The notes below the pieces were generated by a model. It was not told the DNA's origin. It was given only the letters and a program-made list of their open reading frames with translations, and ran no database searches. Below are positions 14,562-23,703 of a stretch of 42,660 nucleotides of DNA, piece by piece. Source of the DNA: an uncultured Pirellula sp. (GTDB lineage Bacteria > Planctomycetota > Planctomycetia > Pirellulales > Pirellulaceae); the NCBI GenBank assembly GCA_903858115.1, contig CAIOHR010000411.1, positions 1 through 42,660 of the forward strand, in the 5' to 3' direction. The position numbers and the translations under genes are program-made. Position 1 is the stretch's first letter; each line of letters opens with the position of its first letter.

Positions 14562-16514
14562 TCAACGATTGCTCAACGCATGCTTAGCTCGCTCAAGAGC
14601 TGACAAAGTAAAGGTGAGTGGGTAAAGCACTTCGTGGTACCATAGTTTGGCAAAGTAGAAACCGATCGGTTGGCTCGTAAGGTAGTACTTTTGCTCCACG
14701 GCTTCGCATAACCAATCAATGCCTCGCTCTCTCGACACGCGAGTATCCGTTCCACCGCATGCAATCAATCCTTCGAGGGCAACGGCTGTCTCTTCTATCG
14801 TCGGGGAACCAATAGATCTCACACTCGAATCAATCGTTTCCTTATATTGAATCGAAGTACCACCGCCCCAACCGCCATCTTCGCGCTGCGACATTTGAAG
14901 AAATGCAACTCCCCGCTTCGCACAATCGTCGTTTTGCAGTCCACAATCACCGTAGGCTAACAATACTCTCGCGGTTCCGTAAATGGGATTGTCTTCCTCG
15001 GCTCGGTCTTGATTGCCAAACCAAAGTGGCAACCAGCTTCCGTCCTTGTGCTGATGGCGCCGCAAGTAATTCCAGCCTCGCGCCGAAGCCCGCTCCGCCG
15101 ATGCTCGCAGTGATTTGTCCAGAGATCCCTTCCATAAGTGCAATGCTCGTAACGCGTGTGCTGTAAGATCCGAACCGCTTCGATCAAAGGGTAACGTTCC
15201 CCAACCTTTGCAAAACGTTGGCCAACCACCATCGCTGTTTTGTAATCGCACCAACCATCGACACCCCATGTCTTTTGCGCGTAGCACTTCGTCCAATCGC
15301 GTGCTCGATATCAAAGTTGGTTTCGACGAACGCGACTGGCGATAGTAGTCATAAAAATTTCCGAGTGCCAGCAATGCGGCTGGAGTATCGTCGGAGTCAG
15401 GCACCGCTCCGCTCAAGTTTGTCCAACCCCAGCCACCCGGTTCTGCGCCCGTGAAGGGATGACGTACGCGATGCTGACATGACAGCAACCAATCGACCGA
15501 TCGCTCCCATTGCTTCATCTCGAGTTCGCCGAGATCCGGTGCATCGCCATTACCCTGGGGGAAGTAGGATTTCATAGTGAGAGAGGTCAACCAAGTCGCA
15601 AGATTGGTATCGATCGGCCAACTCCCATCTGGCATCACGGAGTCCACGATGAACTTCATAGCACGCCGACTTACCACATGGTCTGCAAGATCGATCGATG
15701 CAAGGCTCATCAAGACAAAGCTGGTCAACGGTGTTGCCTCAAGATACCCACCACTTGTCGGTTGCATCGTGGCTAGCACCCGCAACGTCGACGCGCGCGC
15801 GGCAGTGCGAACGAATCTTGCCACGGGATTTCGAGGTGGTACATGGACGAATTGCGCTTGGCCGATGGCTACCAATGCAGGGACCGCGTAACTGACCACC
15901 GGCATTTTGGCAAATCGATACCAGGATTGTGGCAAAGCAGCAGCCTCGAACGGCAACGTCGGTATCTCTTTCCAGTCGAGAAGGCCAGCGATGGCGCAGT
16001 TGGTCATGATGGGAACGACAAAAGTCTTGTCTTTGCCATATCGTTTTCGCAAACCATCCCACCGCCCAAGGCTATCAATGTACTGCCAAGCTCTCTTCAC
16101 TTGCTCGGCGAAGCGTCGCGTGTGTCCCGCCAGTTCCCAAGCAGCGATGACCAGCAGTGTTGTTGCAATGTTGGATAGAGACCGATCGGTATCGCCGAAA
16201 CCTCCATCCTCGTTCTGTGCTTTCGATAACCAGACCGAACCTTTTTCAATCAGCGATTGCCATCGTTCGAGTCCGTAGTTGGGGCGGTCTTGTTCATCGA
16301 TATGCCACCGTTGTCGGAGGAATTGGTTTCGACAAGCGCTCAGAGCGCTAACGGCTGTAGCTGTCGAAAGGGCAGAGTCGGACAACTTTCCAGCCCAATG
16401 CGTTCCATCGACGAGCGAATCTCGCAAACTTGTGCGAATCGTCTGCAGCGAATCTTTCACTCGATCCTTCAAATCGCCTTTTGACGCACCGTCTGTTTCG
16501 AATGCGTTGCTCAT
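14562..16514 (-). CDS. Squalene-hopene-cyclase-like triterpene cyclase
   Basis: This 650-residue class II terpene cyclase has the alpha/alpha-barrel repeats of the squalene/oxidosqualene family. QW-type repeats are visible as QNEDGGFG (100-107), QNSDGGW, QHKDGSW and QREDGGWGGG. The catalytic DxDD motif is DSDD (373-376) in the context GGWGWTNLSGAVPDSDDT, which matches bacterial hopene cyclases. Another segment, MPDGSWPIDTNLATW, is also family-typical. It probably protonates and cyclises squalene or a related polyprenoid at the membrane. At 650 residues it is slightly shorter than most hopene cyclases. Its start overlaps the end of the metallo-hydrolase gene by 4 nt (ATGA), indicating coupled translation. 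No squalene synthase gene is in the window. The exact product cannot be told from motifs. Confidence 0.88.
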   Translation of the reverse strand: MSNAFETDGASKGDLKDRVKDSLQTIRTSLRDSLVDGTHWAGKLSDSALSTATAVSALSACRNQFLRQRWHIDEQDRPNYGLERWQSLIEKGSVWLSKAQNEDGGFGDTDRSLSNIATTLLVIAAWELAGHTRRFAEQVKRAWQYIDSLGRWDGLRKRYGKDKTFVVPIMTNCAIAGLLDWKEIPTLPFEAAALPQSWYRFAKMPVVSYAVPALVAIGQAQFVHVPPRNPVARFVRTAARASTLRVLATMQPTSGGYLEATPLTSFVLMSLASIDLADHVVSRRAMKFIVDSVMPDGSWPIDTNLATWLTSLTMKSYFPQGNGDAPDLGELEMKQWERSVDWLLSCQHRVRHPFTGAEPGGWGWTNLSGAVPDSDDTPAALLALGNFYDYYRQSRSSKPTLISSTRLDEVLRAKDMGCRWLVRLQNSDGGWPTFCKGWGTLPFDRSGSDLTAHALRALHLWKGSLDKSLRASAERASARGWNYLRRHQHKDGSWLPLWFGNQDRAEEDNPIYGTARVLLAYGDCGLQNDDCAKRGVAFLQMSQREDGGWGGGTSIQYKETIDSSVRSIGSPTIEETAVALEGLIACGGTDTRVSRERGIDWLCEAVEQKYYLTSQPIGFYFAKLWYHEVLYPLTFTLSALERAKHALSNR

Positions 16515-17317
16515 GTTAGAGGGATTCGCAATCCGTCATAAGCCAACCGCACGTTCGAGGGAAGTCGAGCATTGACCTTCTCGTAATCAATCTCATGCGA
16601 GAGGTGAGTCAGATATGCTTTCTTGGGCTTGAGTTGTTCGATGATTGCCAAGGCTTCTTCGATGCAAAAGTGGGTTGGATGCGGTGTGTATCGCAATGCA
16701 TCGAGGATCAGCGTATCCAGCCCGTGAAGCAAATCTATACTGCTGGTTTCGATCTGATTGGTATCGGTACAGTACGCGAGGTTCCCAAATCGGAAACCGT
16801 AGACTCGACAGTAGGGGCCGTGGATCAATGGAATGGGTGTGACGTGCGCTCCGAGCACTTCGAATGGCGTGTCATCGATTCGGATCAATTCCAATTGCGG
16901 AGCCGCACCCATGTGAGTCGGCTCCCGTTTTTCAAACGCATAGTCAAAGACTCTTCGGATTCGGGACTGCACATGGTCCGTCGCGTAGACCGGCACAGGC
17001 TTGCCGATCATGAATGGAAACAATCGAATGTCATCCATACCGTGCAAATGATCCGCGTGCTCGTGGGTGAAGAGCACGGAATGCACGACCCCGATCCCTT
17101 CGCGCAGCAATTGTGTTCTCAAATCCGGTGCGGTGTCGATCAGGAGGTTCCCCCCAGGCAAACCAAGAATGGCGCTGCTCCGCGATCGGTTGTTGCGAGG
17201 ATTGGAGCTGGTGCAAACGTCGCAGCCGCATCCAATGGCCGGAACACCGACGCTCGTCCCCGATCCCAACACGATGAATTCGCCAGGAAATGAAATTGTC
17301 TTGAGAGAGTGAGGCAC
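16511..17317 (-). CDS. PhnP-like metallo-beta-lactamase-fold phosphodiesterase
   Basis: This 268-residue MBL-fold hydrolase has the metal-binding motif HEHADH (85-90) with a following MDD, and a distal HLSHEID. It carries the zinc-site signature GCGCDVC near the N-terminus (29-35), which marks the PhnP branch, enzymes that open cyclic phosphates such as 5-phosphoribosyl 1,2-cyclic phosphate. LGSGTSVGVPAIGC is the family-typical opening. No phosphonate-lyase (phn) genes are nearby. It is first in a two-gene minus-strand unit, its stop overlapping the start of the triterpene cyclase. Why a cyclic phosphodiesterase is coupled to a terpene cyclase is not obvious; this may just be compact gene packing. 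Confidence 0.88.
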   Translation of the reverse strand: MPHSLKTISFPGEFIVLGSGTSVGVPAIGCGCDVCTSSNPRNNRSRSSAILGLPGGNLLIDTAPDLRTQLLREGIGVVHSVLFTHEHADHLHGMDDIRLFPFMIGKPVPVYATDHVQSRIRRVFDYAFEKREPTHMGAAPQLELIRIDDTPFEVLGAHVTPIPLIHGPYCRVYGFRFGNLAYCTDTNQIETSSIDLLHGLDTLILDALRYTPHPTHFCIEEALAIIEQLKPKKAYLTHLSHEIDYEKVNARLPSNVRLAYDGLRIPLT

Positions 17318-17535
17318 GCAAAAAAAGCTTGTGAAGCGGGAAAACGAGAAGTCGCTGAAAACGAAAGGTCGCTGGAAAACAAAAGTTCACCGTGGGCGGA
17401 CTCGGCCGAAAACCCTTGCCGTCCGCGGTTTTTCAACTTAGCGGAGCATCGGCCTGCCTATACAATGACACGGTATATTAGAGTACGTGGGATTTGGCTC
17501 GTACGCTATAGTCGAAGTGAACAACATTTCCCACC

Positions 17536-18852
17536 GTGCCTCCCCTGCCTAAATTCAGCGCAAACGCCCACAACAACAATAGTTGCGCTTTGTCATTCAC
17601 TCGTTTTTTGGCCAACACTTTGAATTCGCAGTCCCACCCAAAACAACCTCGCTGGCTTCCACTTCTGGCGGTTTTTGCCCTGTTTGTCGCTTGCGAACCC
17701 AAAAGGGAGCCGCGGGTTTATGTCGCACCCAAAGAAGATACTGTCTTTGTGGTTCCGCCAAATGCCAAAGCTAGCTTTCCGCAAGCGGGTGGCAATATGC
17801 CTCCGATGGGGATGCCAGGCATGTCTGCCAGTTCGATTCCGAACAACGAAAAACGAATCCTCGGAGCGATCTTTCCTTTGAACGGTTTTGGTTACTTCCT
17901 GAAAATTACGGATACGATCGATCGAATTGAGAAAGCACGTGGACCATTCGAGACCATCGTCGCTCAATTTACCGCCGACCCAGAGACGAGTACTCCGAAA
18001 TTCCCACTCCCCGAGGGGTGGTCCATGCAGCCCGGAGACGCGATTGCGGATGCAAAGGTCGCGATATCCGTTGCAGAAGGAGAAAAGCCAGTCATGATGA
18101 CCGTCACGAAACTAGCCGCTTCGACAGACCCAGCGGACTGGCCAACTTACTTGCGCGAGCAATTCAATCGATGGCGTGGCCAGTTGCAATTGGCTCCTCA
18201 ATCGATTGAGGAATTGATGAAGGAACTGGCGGAGGTTCCGCGTTCAGGGAGCAGCATACCAGCGTATGTTTTTGATCAAAATGGAGCGGCGTCAGCGCCT
18301 GCCGTTTCGAAATCATCGGAACCAGCCTCTGCCGCTACAACAAGCGACAGCCCACCCAACGTACCCGCCAATAATCCATCGTCGTCCGATTCTCCTCGAA
18401 ATGCGGCAACCGCGAGACCGGAGTTAAAGTACGACCTGCCTGACGGTTGGGAATTGTTGCCACCTCAGAACGCATTTCGTATCGCGACATTGCGAATCAA
18501 ATCCGGCGGAGGTGAAGGCGAAGTTGCGATCAGTCAAGCAGTCGATTCACCCCTCGAGAATTGCAAAATGTGGTCACAACAAATCCTTAAAACGGATGAT
18601 GCAACAGTCATAGACACCTATGCTGAGAAGGCCGTCGCGACAGCCGAAATGATCCCCTCTGGAGATCGCGAAGCTAAACTTTATACGATTCGATTGGAGA
18701 ATGATCCGGAAGCGGTCGGTCTGTTGATCGCGGCTATACCCGCGAAAAACTCGCAGGCCCCTGTGTTCGTGAAGTTGAAATCCAGCAATCGCATCGCCGA
18801 CGAACAAAAACCAAATTTACTTCGCTTCGTGAAATCGTTGCGTGAGGAATAA
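17536..18852 (+). CDS. Lipoprotein with two related domains, upstream of the cytochrome c maturation gene
   Basis: I do not recognise a named family. There is a signal peptide ending in the lipobox LFVAC (hydrophobic LPLLAVFALFVAC), so this is probably a lipid-anchored envelope protein. Two similar modules follow: one begins KFPLPEGWSMQPG with EGE-type strands, the other KYDLPDGWELLPP, separated by a Ser/Pro/Ala-rich linker (about 265-295). A Met/Pro/Gly-rich stretch (GGNMPPMGMPGM) lies after the lipobox. The reading frame opens with GTG at 17536, which gives an unusually long n-region; TTG at 17620 would give a normal 25-residue signal peptide. The gene ends 5 nt before the ResB-CcsA fusion, so it is probably an accessory to cytochrome c maturation or co-expressed with it. 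Confidence 0.8.
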   Translation: MPPLPKFSANAHNNNSCALSFTRFLANTLNSQSHPKQPRWLPLLAVFALFVACEPKREPRVYVAPKEDTVFVVPPNAKASFPQAGGNMPPMGMPGMSASSIPNNEKRILGAIFPLNGFGYFLKITDTIDRIEKARGPFETIVAQFTADPETSTPKFPLPEGWSMQPGDAIADAKVAISVAEGEKPVMMTVTKLAASTDPADWPTYLREQFNRWRGQLQLAPQSIEELMKELAEVPRSGSSIPAYVFDQNGAASAPAVSKSSEPASAATTSDSPPNVPANNPSSSDSPRNAATARPELKYDLPDGWELLPPQNAFRIATLRIKSGGGEGEVAISQAVDSPLENCKMWSQQILKTDDATVIDTYAEKAVATAEMIPSGDREAKLYTIRLENDPEAVGLLIAAIPAKNSQAPVFVKLKSSNRIADEQKPNLLRFVKSLREE

Positions 18853-18857
18853 TCACC

Positions 18858-21800
18858 ATGTCAGCTATTACCAATGAACGATTTGCCAATGTATCGACTG
18901 CTAAAACGGCGGCCGATTTAGATTCCTTTTTGTGGCGTGTGCTGACGGCGCTCGGATCGCTGAAAATCGCGGTTGCTATGTTCGCTGCGGGAACATTGAT
19001 GCTCCTAGTGGGAACGCTCGCGCAAGATGAAGAGACGATCGTCGATGTCAAGCAGCGCTATTTCAATAGCTGGATTGCGTATGTTGGTTTTGATGTATTC
19101 GTGCCCCAGACTGTGTTCCCACACGAGAAGCCCGTGCCTGGCATGTTCGCGATGCCGGGTGGAGCAACCATTGGGTTAGTTCTGCTCATCAATTTGTTCG
19201 CAGCCAAGCTGACTCGGTTTTCCATGCGAGCTAAAGGAGGACGTTTTGCTGCAGGCATGTTATTCACGCTGCTGGGGTTCTTTCTTGTCGGGCTGGTCAT
19301 CGTCGGGGCGCACTATGGCGATGGGTTGCAAGGTGAACCTCCGTTCGCATATGACTGGATTTGGTTTGGAACGAAAGCGGCTGCGCATATACTGACCCTA
19401 GCGTCGCTCGCGTGGCTGATCCTTTGGACACCCAAGACACGAGTCATGTTCGGCACAGCGATCTCTGCTGTCATTTTGGCTTCCTTCGTGAGCTTATTCC
19501 TAGTCTTTACCTTCGATGCATTTCGGATCCCTGATCCGGGACTGAGAATTGTTTGGCAACTGACGAAAAGCCTTGGCGTCGGATTTGTATTGCTCACAGG
19601 GCTTATGTTTTTGTTTGGCGAACGCGGTGGCAATGTGCTGATTCACTTCGGCGTCGGGCTCTTGATGGTGGGGCAGTTCATCTTTGGCGATGCACAAACA
19701 GAAGAACGTGTGTCATTAGCGGAAGGACAAAAAACCACCGCGGCAGTAGAAATCGACACCGTAGAGTTCGTCATCATCGACCGCAGCCCGGACAAAGAGA
19801 ATCGCATTGTAGCGTTCGATCATCACATGATTGCGGATTCACTCCGAAACAAAAAGCCTCTTACGGCAGATGGTATTCCATTTTCCATCCAGATTGATCA
19901 GTGGTTTGCGAACTCGAATGTCAGGAAACGCAAATCGCCACCCGCGGATGGGTCTCCCGACGCGAAACTTCAGGGACTCGGGCGCGAGTGGGAGTTAACG
20001 GAAGCCGACAAGAAGGGTGGAACATCGGATGAATCCAATGTTGCTTCCGCTTTTTACACTCTGCTCAAAAAAGAAGACCGATCAGAAATCGGCAGTTATG
20101 TTGCGAGCCAATGGCTTAGCGATGACCAAGTCGCGTTTAGTCCTCTCTACGAGACCATTGAGATTGCAAGCAAGAAGTATGATCTCGGTCTCGTGTTTCG
20201 TCGCAACTACAAAGACTATAGCATTACGTTGAAAGATGTAGTTCTTGAAGAGTACACCAACACCTCGATCCCGAAAGACTATTCGTCGTATGTGACGATT
20301 TCGGACAAAGATGGAAACGTGCTTCAGGATGGCCGCGTGTGGATGAATAGCCCCATGCGCTTTCGCGGTGAGACTTTCTATCAAAGTAGTTATATCTCTA
20401 AGGAAAAGAGTCCATTTGGCGTGGAGCAGACGGTTCTGCAAGTGGTGACGAATGCGGGTTGGCTGATTCCTTATGTTTCATGCGTGCTCGTTGGGTTAGG
20501 GATGCTGTTCCATTTCGGAGGCACCTTTGCTCGCTTTGCTATGAAGTATGAACGCGGAGCAGCAGCACCGAAAGAACTGATGCCGAGCTCGCCCAAGACT
20601 CCATGGAGACAATGGGTTTTGGCAGGTGTTGTCTCCTTCGTCATGCTCGTCTACTTTGTTGGATTGTGGATACCCAAGGCGAAGGACCGAGATTCGATTG
20701 ACTATCAAGCCATCGGCTCCATTCCGGTGAACTATGGTGGTCGTGTGAAGCCGTTTGAATTGGCCGGTGCTGAGGTTCTTGAGATTCTTTCTAACAAACC
20801 TTTTGCGTTGTTGCGTTTGGAAGATCCTAAGAAAGCCAAGGACCCCAAGTACCCTGCAGAGAAAAGGGTATCTGCATCAGAGTGGTTGTTTGCTGTGATC
20901 ATGAACGATGATTGGGTTCGAGAAAACCCACTGATTCGAATTGATGACACGGGTGTTACGGCAGACTTGAACCTAGATCGCGTCGGTTCCAATCGTTATT
21001 CGTACAACAGCATCATCGACGGAATGCGGTCCATTGGCCCGCGCATGTCGCGAATCATCCAAGAAAAAGAAGCTGGTAAGCAGCTTCCTCGCGAAGATGA
21101 AAAGATGCTGGATGTTTTGCAAAAGATTTCGATGGTCGATGCGTTGATCGATGCTTATCGACCGATTTCTCCGCCGAGCTTAACGTCAGGAAACCAGCAA
21201 AAGATCGAGCAAGAGATTTCACAAATGACCCCAATGGTCGAACGATTGCGTCGCGCCAACATTCCTGCGATTCTTCCGTCGATGAAGGAACCGGAGGCCC
21301 TTCCTGGAATGAAGGCACCACCTCGCGGTTGGAACTCGTTTGGTGTAGCGTTTTTTGATGCGATTCCAGCGATTATGGCAAAGAACGACGAGCCTGCGGC
21401 TGCAGCGGCCCTCAAGTTTTTTGAGATTGGTGGAATTTACATGGAAGACAAGAAAGACGCTCCCAAGATCAACCGTGCGGTACAGGAATTTAAAGAATCC
21501 ACTCTCAAAGCGTTTGGCACGGAGATCATGCGAAACAACAAGGTGGAATTTGAAAATCGTTTTGACGGGATGAATGCATTTCAGAATGCGCAGGTGTTCT
21601 ATTTGCTGGCGGGATTCTTGGCTCTCATCAGTTACGCGATCATGCCACAGTCGCTGCGCACGATTAGTCTTTGGATATGTATTGCTACGCTTTTGTTTCA
21701 CACGTACGCCATCGTCGCACGAATCTACATTTCGGAGCGGCCTCCAGTCGTTAGTCTGTATTCGGCTGCGGTCTTTATCGGATGGGGTATGGTACTGTTC

Positions 21801-22520
21801 TGTGTCGTGACAGAGATTTTGTTCCCAATCGGCGTATCGATGATCGTCGCAGCAGTTTCGGGGTGGCTCAGTTTGCAGGTGGCTTACGGTCTCGACGTGG
21901 GTGACACCATGCCTGTATTGCGCGCGGTCTTGGATACGCAGTTTTGGCTTTCGACACACGTGATCAGTGTCTCGGTCGGATATAGTGCTACCTTCTTTGC
22001 GGGGCTATTCGGAATCGTCATCGTGATTGCATACGGATTATCCATCTTTGCCGGTGAGAAGAGCAAAGAAAGTTGGGTAATGAGCGTACGGGCAGCCATC
22101 CCTGTGTTATATCGCATTTGCTATGCAGTCGTCTGCTTCGGATTGTTCTTCAGCTTTGTTGGCACGGTGCTTGGCGGGCTGTGGGGCGACGATAGTTGGG
22201 GTCGGTTCTGGGGATGGGATCCTAAGGAGAACGGGGCGCTGATGATCGTTCTTTGGAACGCATTGTTATTGCATGCCCGCTGGGACAAACTGGTCGGTGC
22301 GTTAGGGTTTTCGATCCTTGCGATTTGTGGAAACATTATCACCGCTTGGTCGATGTTCGGTACGAATCAACTTGGGATTGGCCTGCATGCCTATGGAGCG
22401 TTCGAAGGAGATCTGATGCGAAATCTAGTCGTCTTTGCAACCGTTCAATTGGCATTCATTGTCCTAGGTGTCGTTCTGGTCGTTCTGAAAAAGCTATCGT
22501 CGTCACCGACAGCAGCTTAA
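18858..22520 (+). CDS. Fused ResB-CcsA (system II) cytochrome c biogenesis protein
   Basis: This 1220-residue membrane protein exports heme and attaches it to apocytochromes outside the cytoplasmic membrane. The N-terminal half is ResB-like (CcsB): membrane segments near 30-55, 95-115, 130-150, 170-220 and 235-275, a large extracytoplasmic domain, and another segment near 540-560. A hydrophobic segment near 600 and a long soluble insert (about 630-900) precede the CcsA part. There the tryptophan-rich heme loop WGDDSWGRFWGWDPKE is complete, and flanking histidines are present (LLFHTYAIVAR, LSTHVISVSVGYS, LLLHARW). ResB and CcsA are separate in many bacteria, but fusions are known. The insert is larger than in epsilonproteobacterial CcsBA. 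A likely client in the window is the CFSCH-containing protein at 11284-14499. Confidence 0.93.
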   Translation: MSAITNERFANVSTAKTAADLDSFLWRVLTALGSLKIAVAMFAAGTLMLLVGTLAQDEETIVDVKQRYFNSWIAYVGFDVFVPQTVFPHEKPVPGMFAMPGGATIGLVLLINLFAAKLTRFSMRAKGGRFAAGMLFTLLGFFLVGLVIVGAHYGDGLQGEPPFAYDWIWFGTKAAAHILTLASLAWLILWTPKTRVMFGTAISAVILASFVSLFLVFTFDAFRIPDPGLRIVWQLTKSLGVGFVLLTGLMFLFGERGGNVLIHFGVGLLMVGQFIFGDAQTEERVSLAEGQKTTAAVEIDTVEFVIIDRSPDKENRIVAFDHHMIADSLRNKKPLTADGIPFSIQIDQWFANSNVRKRKSPPADGSPDAKLQGLGREWELTEADKKGGTSDESNVASAFYTLLKKEDRSEIGSYVASQWLSDDQVAFSPLYETIEIASKKYDLGLVFRRNYKDYSITLKDVVLEEYTNTSIPKDYSSYVTISDKDGNVLQDGRVWMNSPMRFRGETFYQSSYISKEKSPFGVEQTVLQVVTNAGWLIPYVSCVLVGLGMLFHFGGTFARFAMKYERGAAAPKELMPSSPKTPWRQWVLAGVVSFVMLVYFVGLWIPKAKDRDSIDYQAIGSIPVNYGGRVKPFELAGAEVLEILSNKPFALLRLEDPKKAKDPKYPAEKRVSASEWLFAVIMNDDWVRENPLIRIDDTGVTADLNLDRVGSNRYSYNSIIDGMRSIGPRMSRIIQEKEAGKQLPREDEKMLDVLQKISMVDALIDAYRPISPPSLTSGNQQKIEQEISQMTPMVERLRRANIPAILPSMKEPEALPGMKAPPRGWNSFGVAFFDAIPAIMAKNDEPAAAAALKFFEIGGIYMEDKKDAPKINRAVQEFKESTLKAFGTEIMRNNKVEFENRFDGMNAFQNAQVFYLLAGFLALISYAIMPQSLRTISLWICIATLLFHTYAIVARIYISERPPVVSLYSAAVFIGWGMVLFCVVTEILFPIGVSMIVAAVSGWLSLQVAYGLDVGDTMPVLRAVLDTQFWLSTHVISVSVGYSATFFAGLFGIVIVIAYGLSIFAGEKSKESWVMSVRAAIPVLYRICYAVVCFGLFFSFVGTVLGGLWGDDSWGRFWGWDPKENGALMIVLWNALLLHARWDKLVGALGFSILAICGNIITAWSMFGTNQLGIGLHAYGAFEGDLMRNLVVFATVQLAFIVLGVVLVVLKKLSSSPTAA

Positions 22521-22538
22521 AGTCCTGATCGCAAGTGG

Positions 22539-22557
22539 GATAAGCTTCCAGCTTGTC
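22539..22557. terminator. Hairpin after the cytochrome c biogenesis gene
   Basis: GATAAGCT-TCC-AGCTTGTC forms an 8-bp stem with one G-T wobble, starting 18 bp after the stop codon. No T-run follows (the next bases are AAAAAC), so it may stabilise the mRNA or be a dispersed hairpin repeat rather than an intrinsic terminator. Confidence 0.4.
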
Positions 22558-22646
22558 AAAAACTCAGCCTCTTGCTGGTAGAGCGAGGCATGGGGAAGAC
22601 GTGGAAAGGATAGAAGGCATCTAGCTTTTCAGGAGCACAAATCAGT

Positions 22647-23582
22647 TCAGCCTCTCCGGCTTCTAGCCGGCCTTGCCGGAGGGCGGGTGGCTTTGTCGGA
22701 GAGCACTGCAATACAAGACTGTCGATAGTCACGAGGGCTCGTGCCGGAATACTTCTTGAAGACAGAGCTAAAGTACTGGCTTGTTGAGAAGCCGCTTTGC
22801 ATGGCAATAGTGGTTACTGTGTGGTTGGTGGTTCTGAGTAGCAAACATGCGTGATCCACACGTAGGCGTAGCCAATAGTCATTGGGAGTCATGCCCGTCG
22901 ATTCTTTGAACAGCGAGAAGAGCCTGGCGCGGCTACAATTCGCAGCTTTTGCAACAGACTCGATGGAGTCATCAAACCGCAAGTTCTGTTTCATGTAGTC
23001 CATCGCGGTCTGAACAACTTGTGTCGGTTCTAGAACTCCCGACGAAGAAAACTGCCTGGCCGCTTCGAGGAGAATAGCGCAGATGGCCAGTCGAAACGAC
23101 ACGAGCGTGGCTGCATTGGCGGTTCGGATGTTCTCTAGAGAAGGGGAAAGGGCCTTGATGTACCCACGGATGTCCGCATTGATACGATGTGTGTAACCGG
23201 CCCCCATTCGGATTTGTTGCGTAAGCCACTCCAGGTCCTTGTTCGTGAAGGGAGTGTTCCGGACTGCGTTCTTTACGGATGGATCAAAGAGGATGCCCAG
23301 CAAGCGGGCCGGACTTCGGACATTGTGTTTCCCTCGATGCTGCACGCCTGGCGCGATCGAGAGAAACTGCCCTCCAGCAAGCGACTCGGTGCGTCCATCT
23401 TCGAACTCGTATTCGGTTGACCCCTCGAGGACCATGAGGATCTCAAAGCATTCGTGGGAGTGCCAGGTAATTCTCGACGCCTTTTGCGATCGAATTAATG
23501 CACATCGCTGCAGCAGCGGCAGATGCAATTGCTTTCCCGTCGAGCAGATTTCGTCAGGGCCACGTTTGAAAAGAGAATCCAT
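22647..23582 (-). CDS. AraC-family transcriptional regulator
   Basis: The protein has 311 residues. The N-terminal half is a cupin-like sensor (WHSHECFEILMVLEGSTEYEF, then IAPGVQHRG). The C-terminal half is the AraC double helix-turn-helix: DSIESVAKAANCSRARLFSLF, then TVTTIAMQSGFSTSQYFSSVFKKYSGTSPRDYRQ. AraC proteins usually end a few residues after PRDYRQ; here about 20 more residues (ending PPARPARSRRG) are encoded through a GC-rich palindrome. That tail may be non-functional read-in. The gene is divergent from the DUF1559 gene, about 120 bp away. The ligand and targets are unknown; a sugar or other small carbon source is usual for this architecture. Confidence 0.9.
   Translation of the reverse strand: MDSLFKRGPDEICSTGKQLHLPLLQRCALIRSQKASRITWHSHECFEILMVLEGSTEYEFEDGRTESLAGGQFLSIAPGVQHRGKHNVRSPARLLGILFDPSVKNAVRNTPFTNKDLEWLTQQIRMGAGYTHRINADIRGYIKALSPSLENIRTANAATLVSFRLAICAILLEAARQFSSSGVLEPTQVVQTAMDYMKQNLRFDDSIESVAKAANCSRARLFSLFKESTGMTPNDYWLRLRVDHACLLLRTTNHTVTTIAMQSGFSTSQYFSSVFKKYSGTSPRDYRQSCIAVLSDKATRPPARPARSRRG
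22654..22681. repeat. GC-rich palindrome at the 3' end of the AraC gene
   Basis: CTCCGGC ... GCCGGAG are 7-bp inverted arms around TTCTAGCCGGCCTT, and an alternative pairing CCGGCT-TCT-AGCCGG is also perfect. It sits in the last codons of the AraC gene and downstream of the ResB-CcsA gene, so it could act as a shared transcript-end hairpin. Confidence 0.5.
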
Positions 23583-23703
23583 CGACCACCTAAATATGTA
23601 TGAAATAGTCTAAGGTACAAAATCGAAAGACGCGATCAAACAATTCAGTCAATATTAAACGTCGGAGTATGGTTTGATTCAAGGACTTTATTATGAGGTT
23701 AAC

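Noticed and set aside
21219..21959. 246-codon minus-strand open frame
   Set aside because: It lies entirely inside the ResB-CcsA gene, has no recognisable motif and shows the composition of an antisense shadow.
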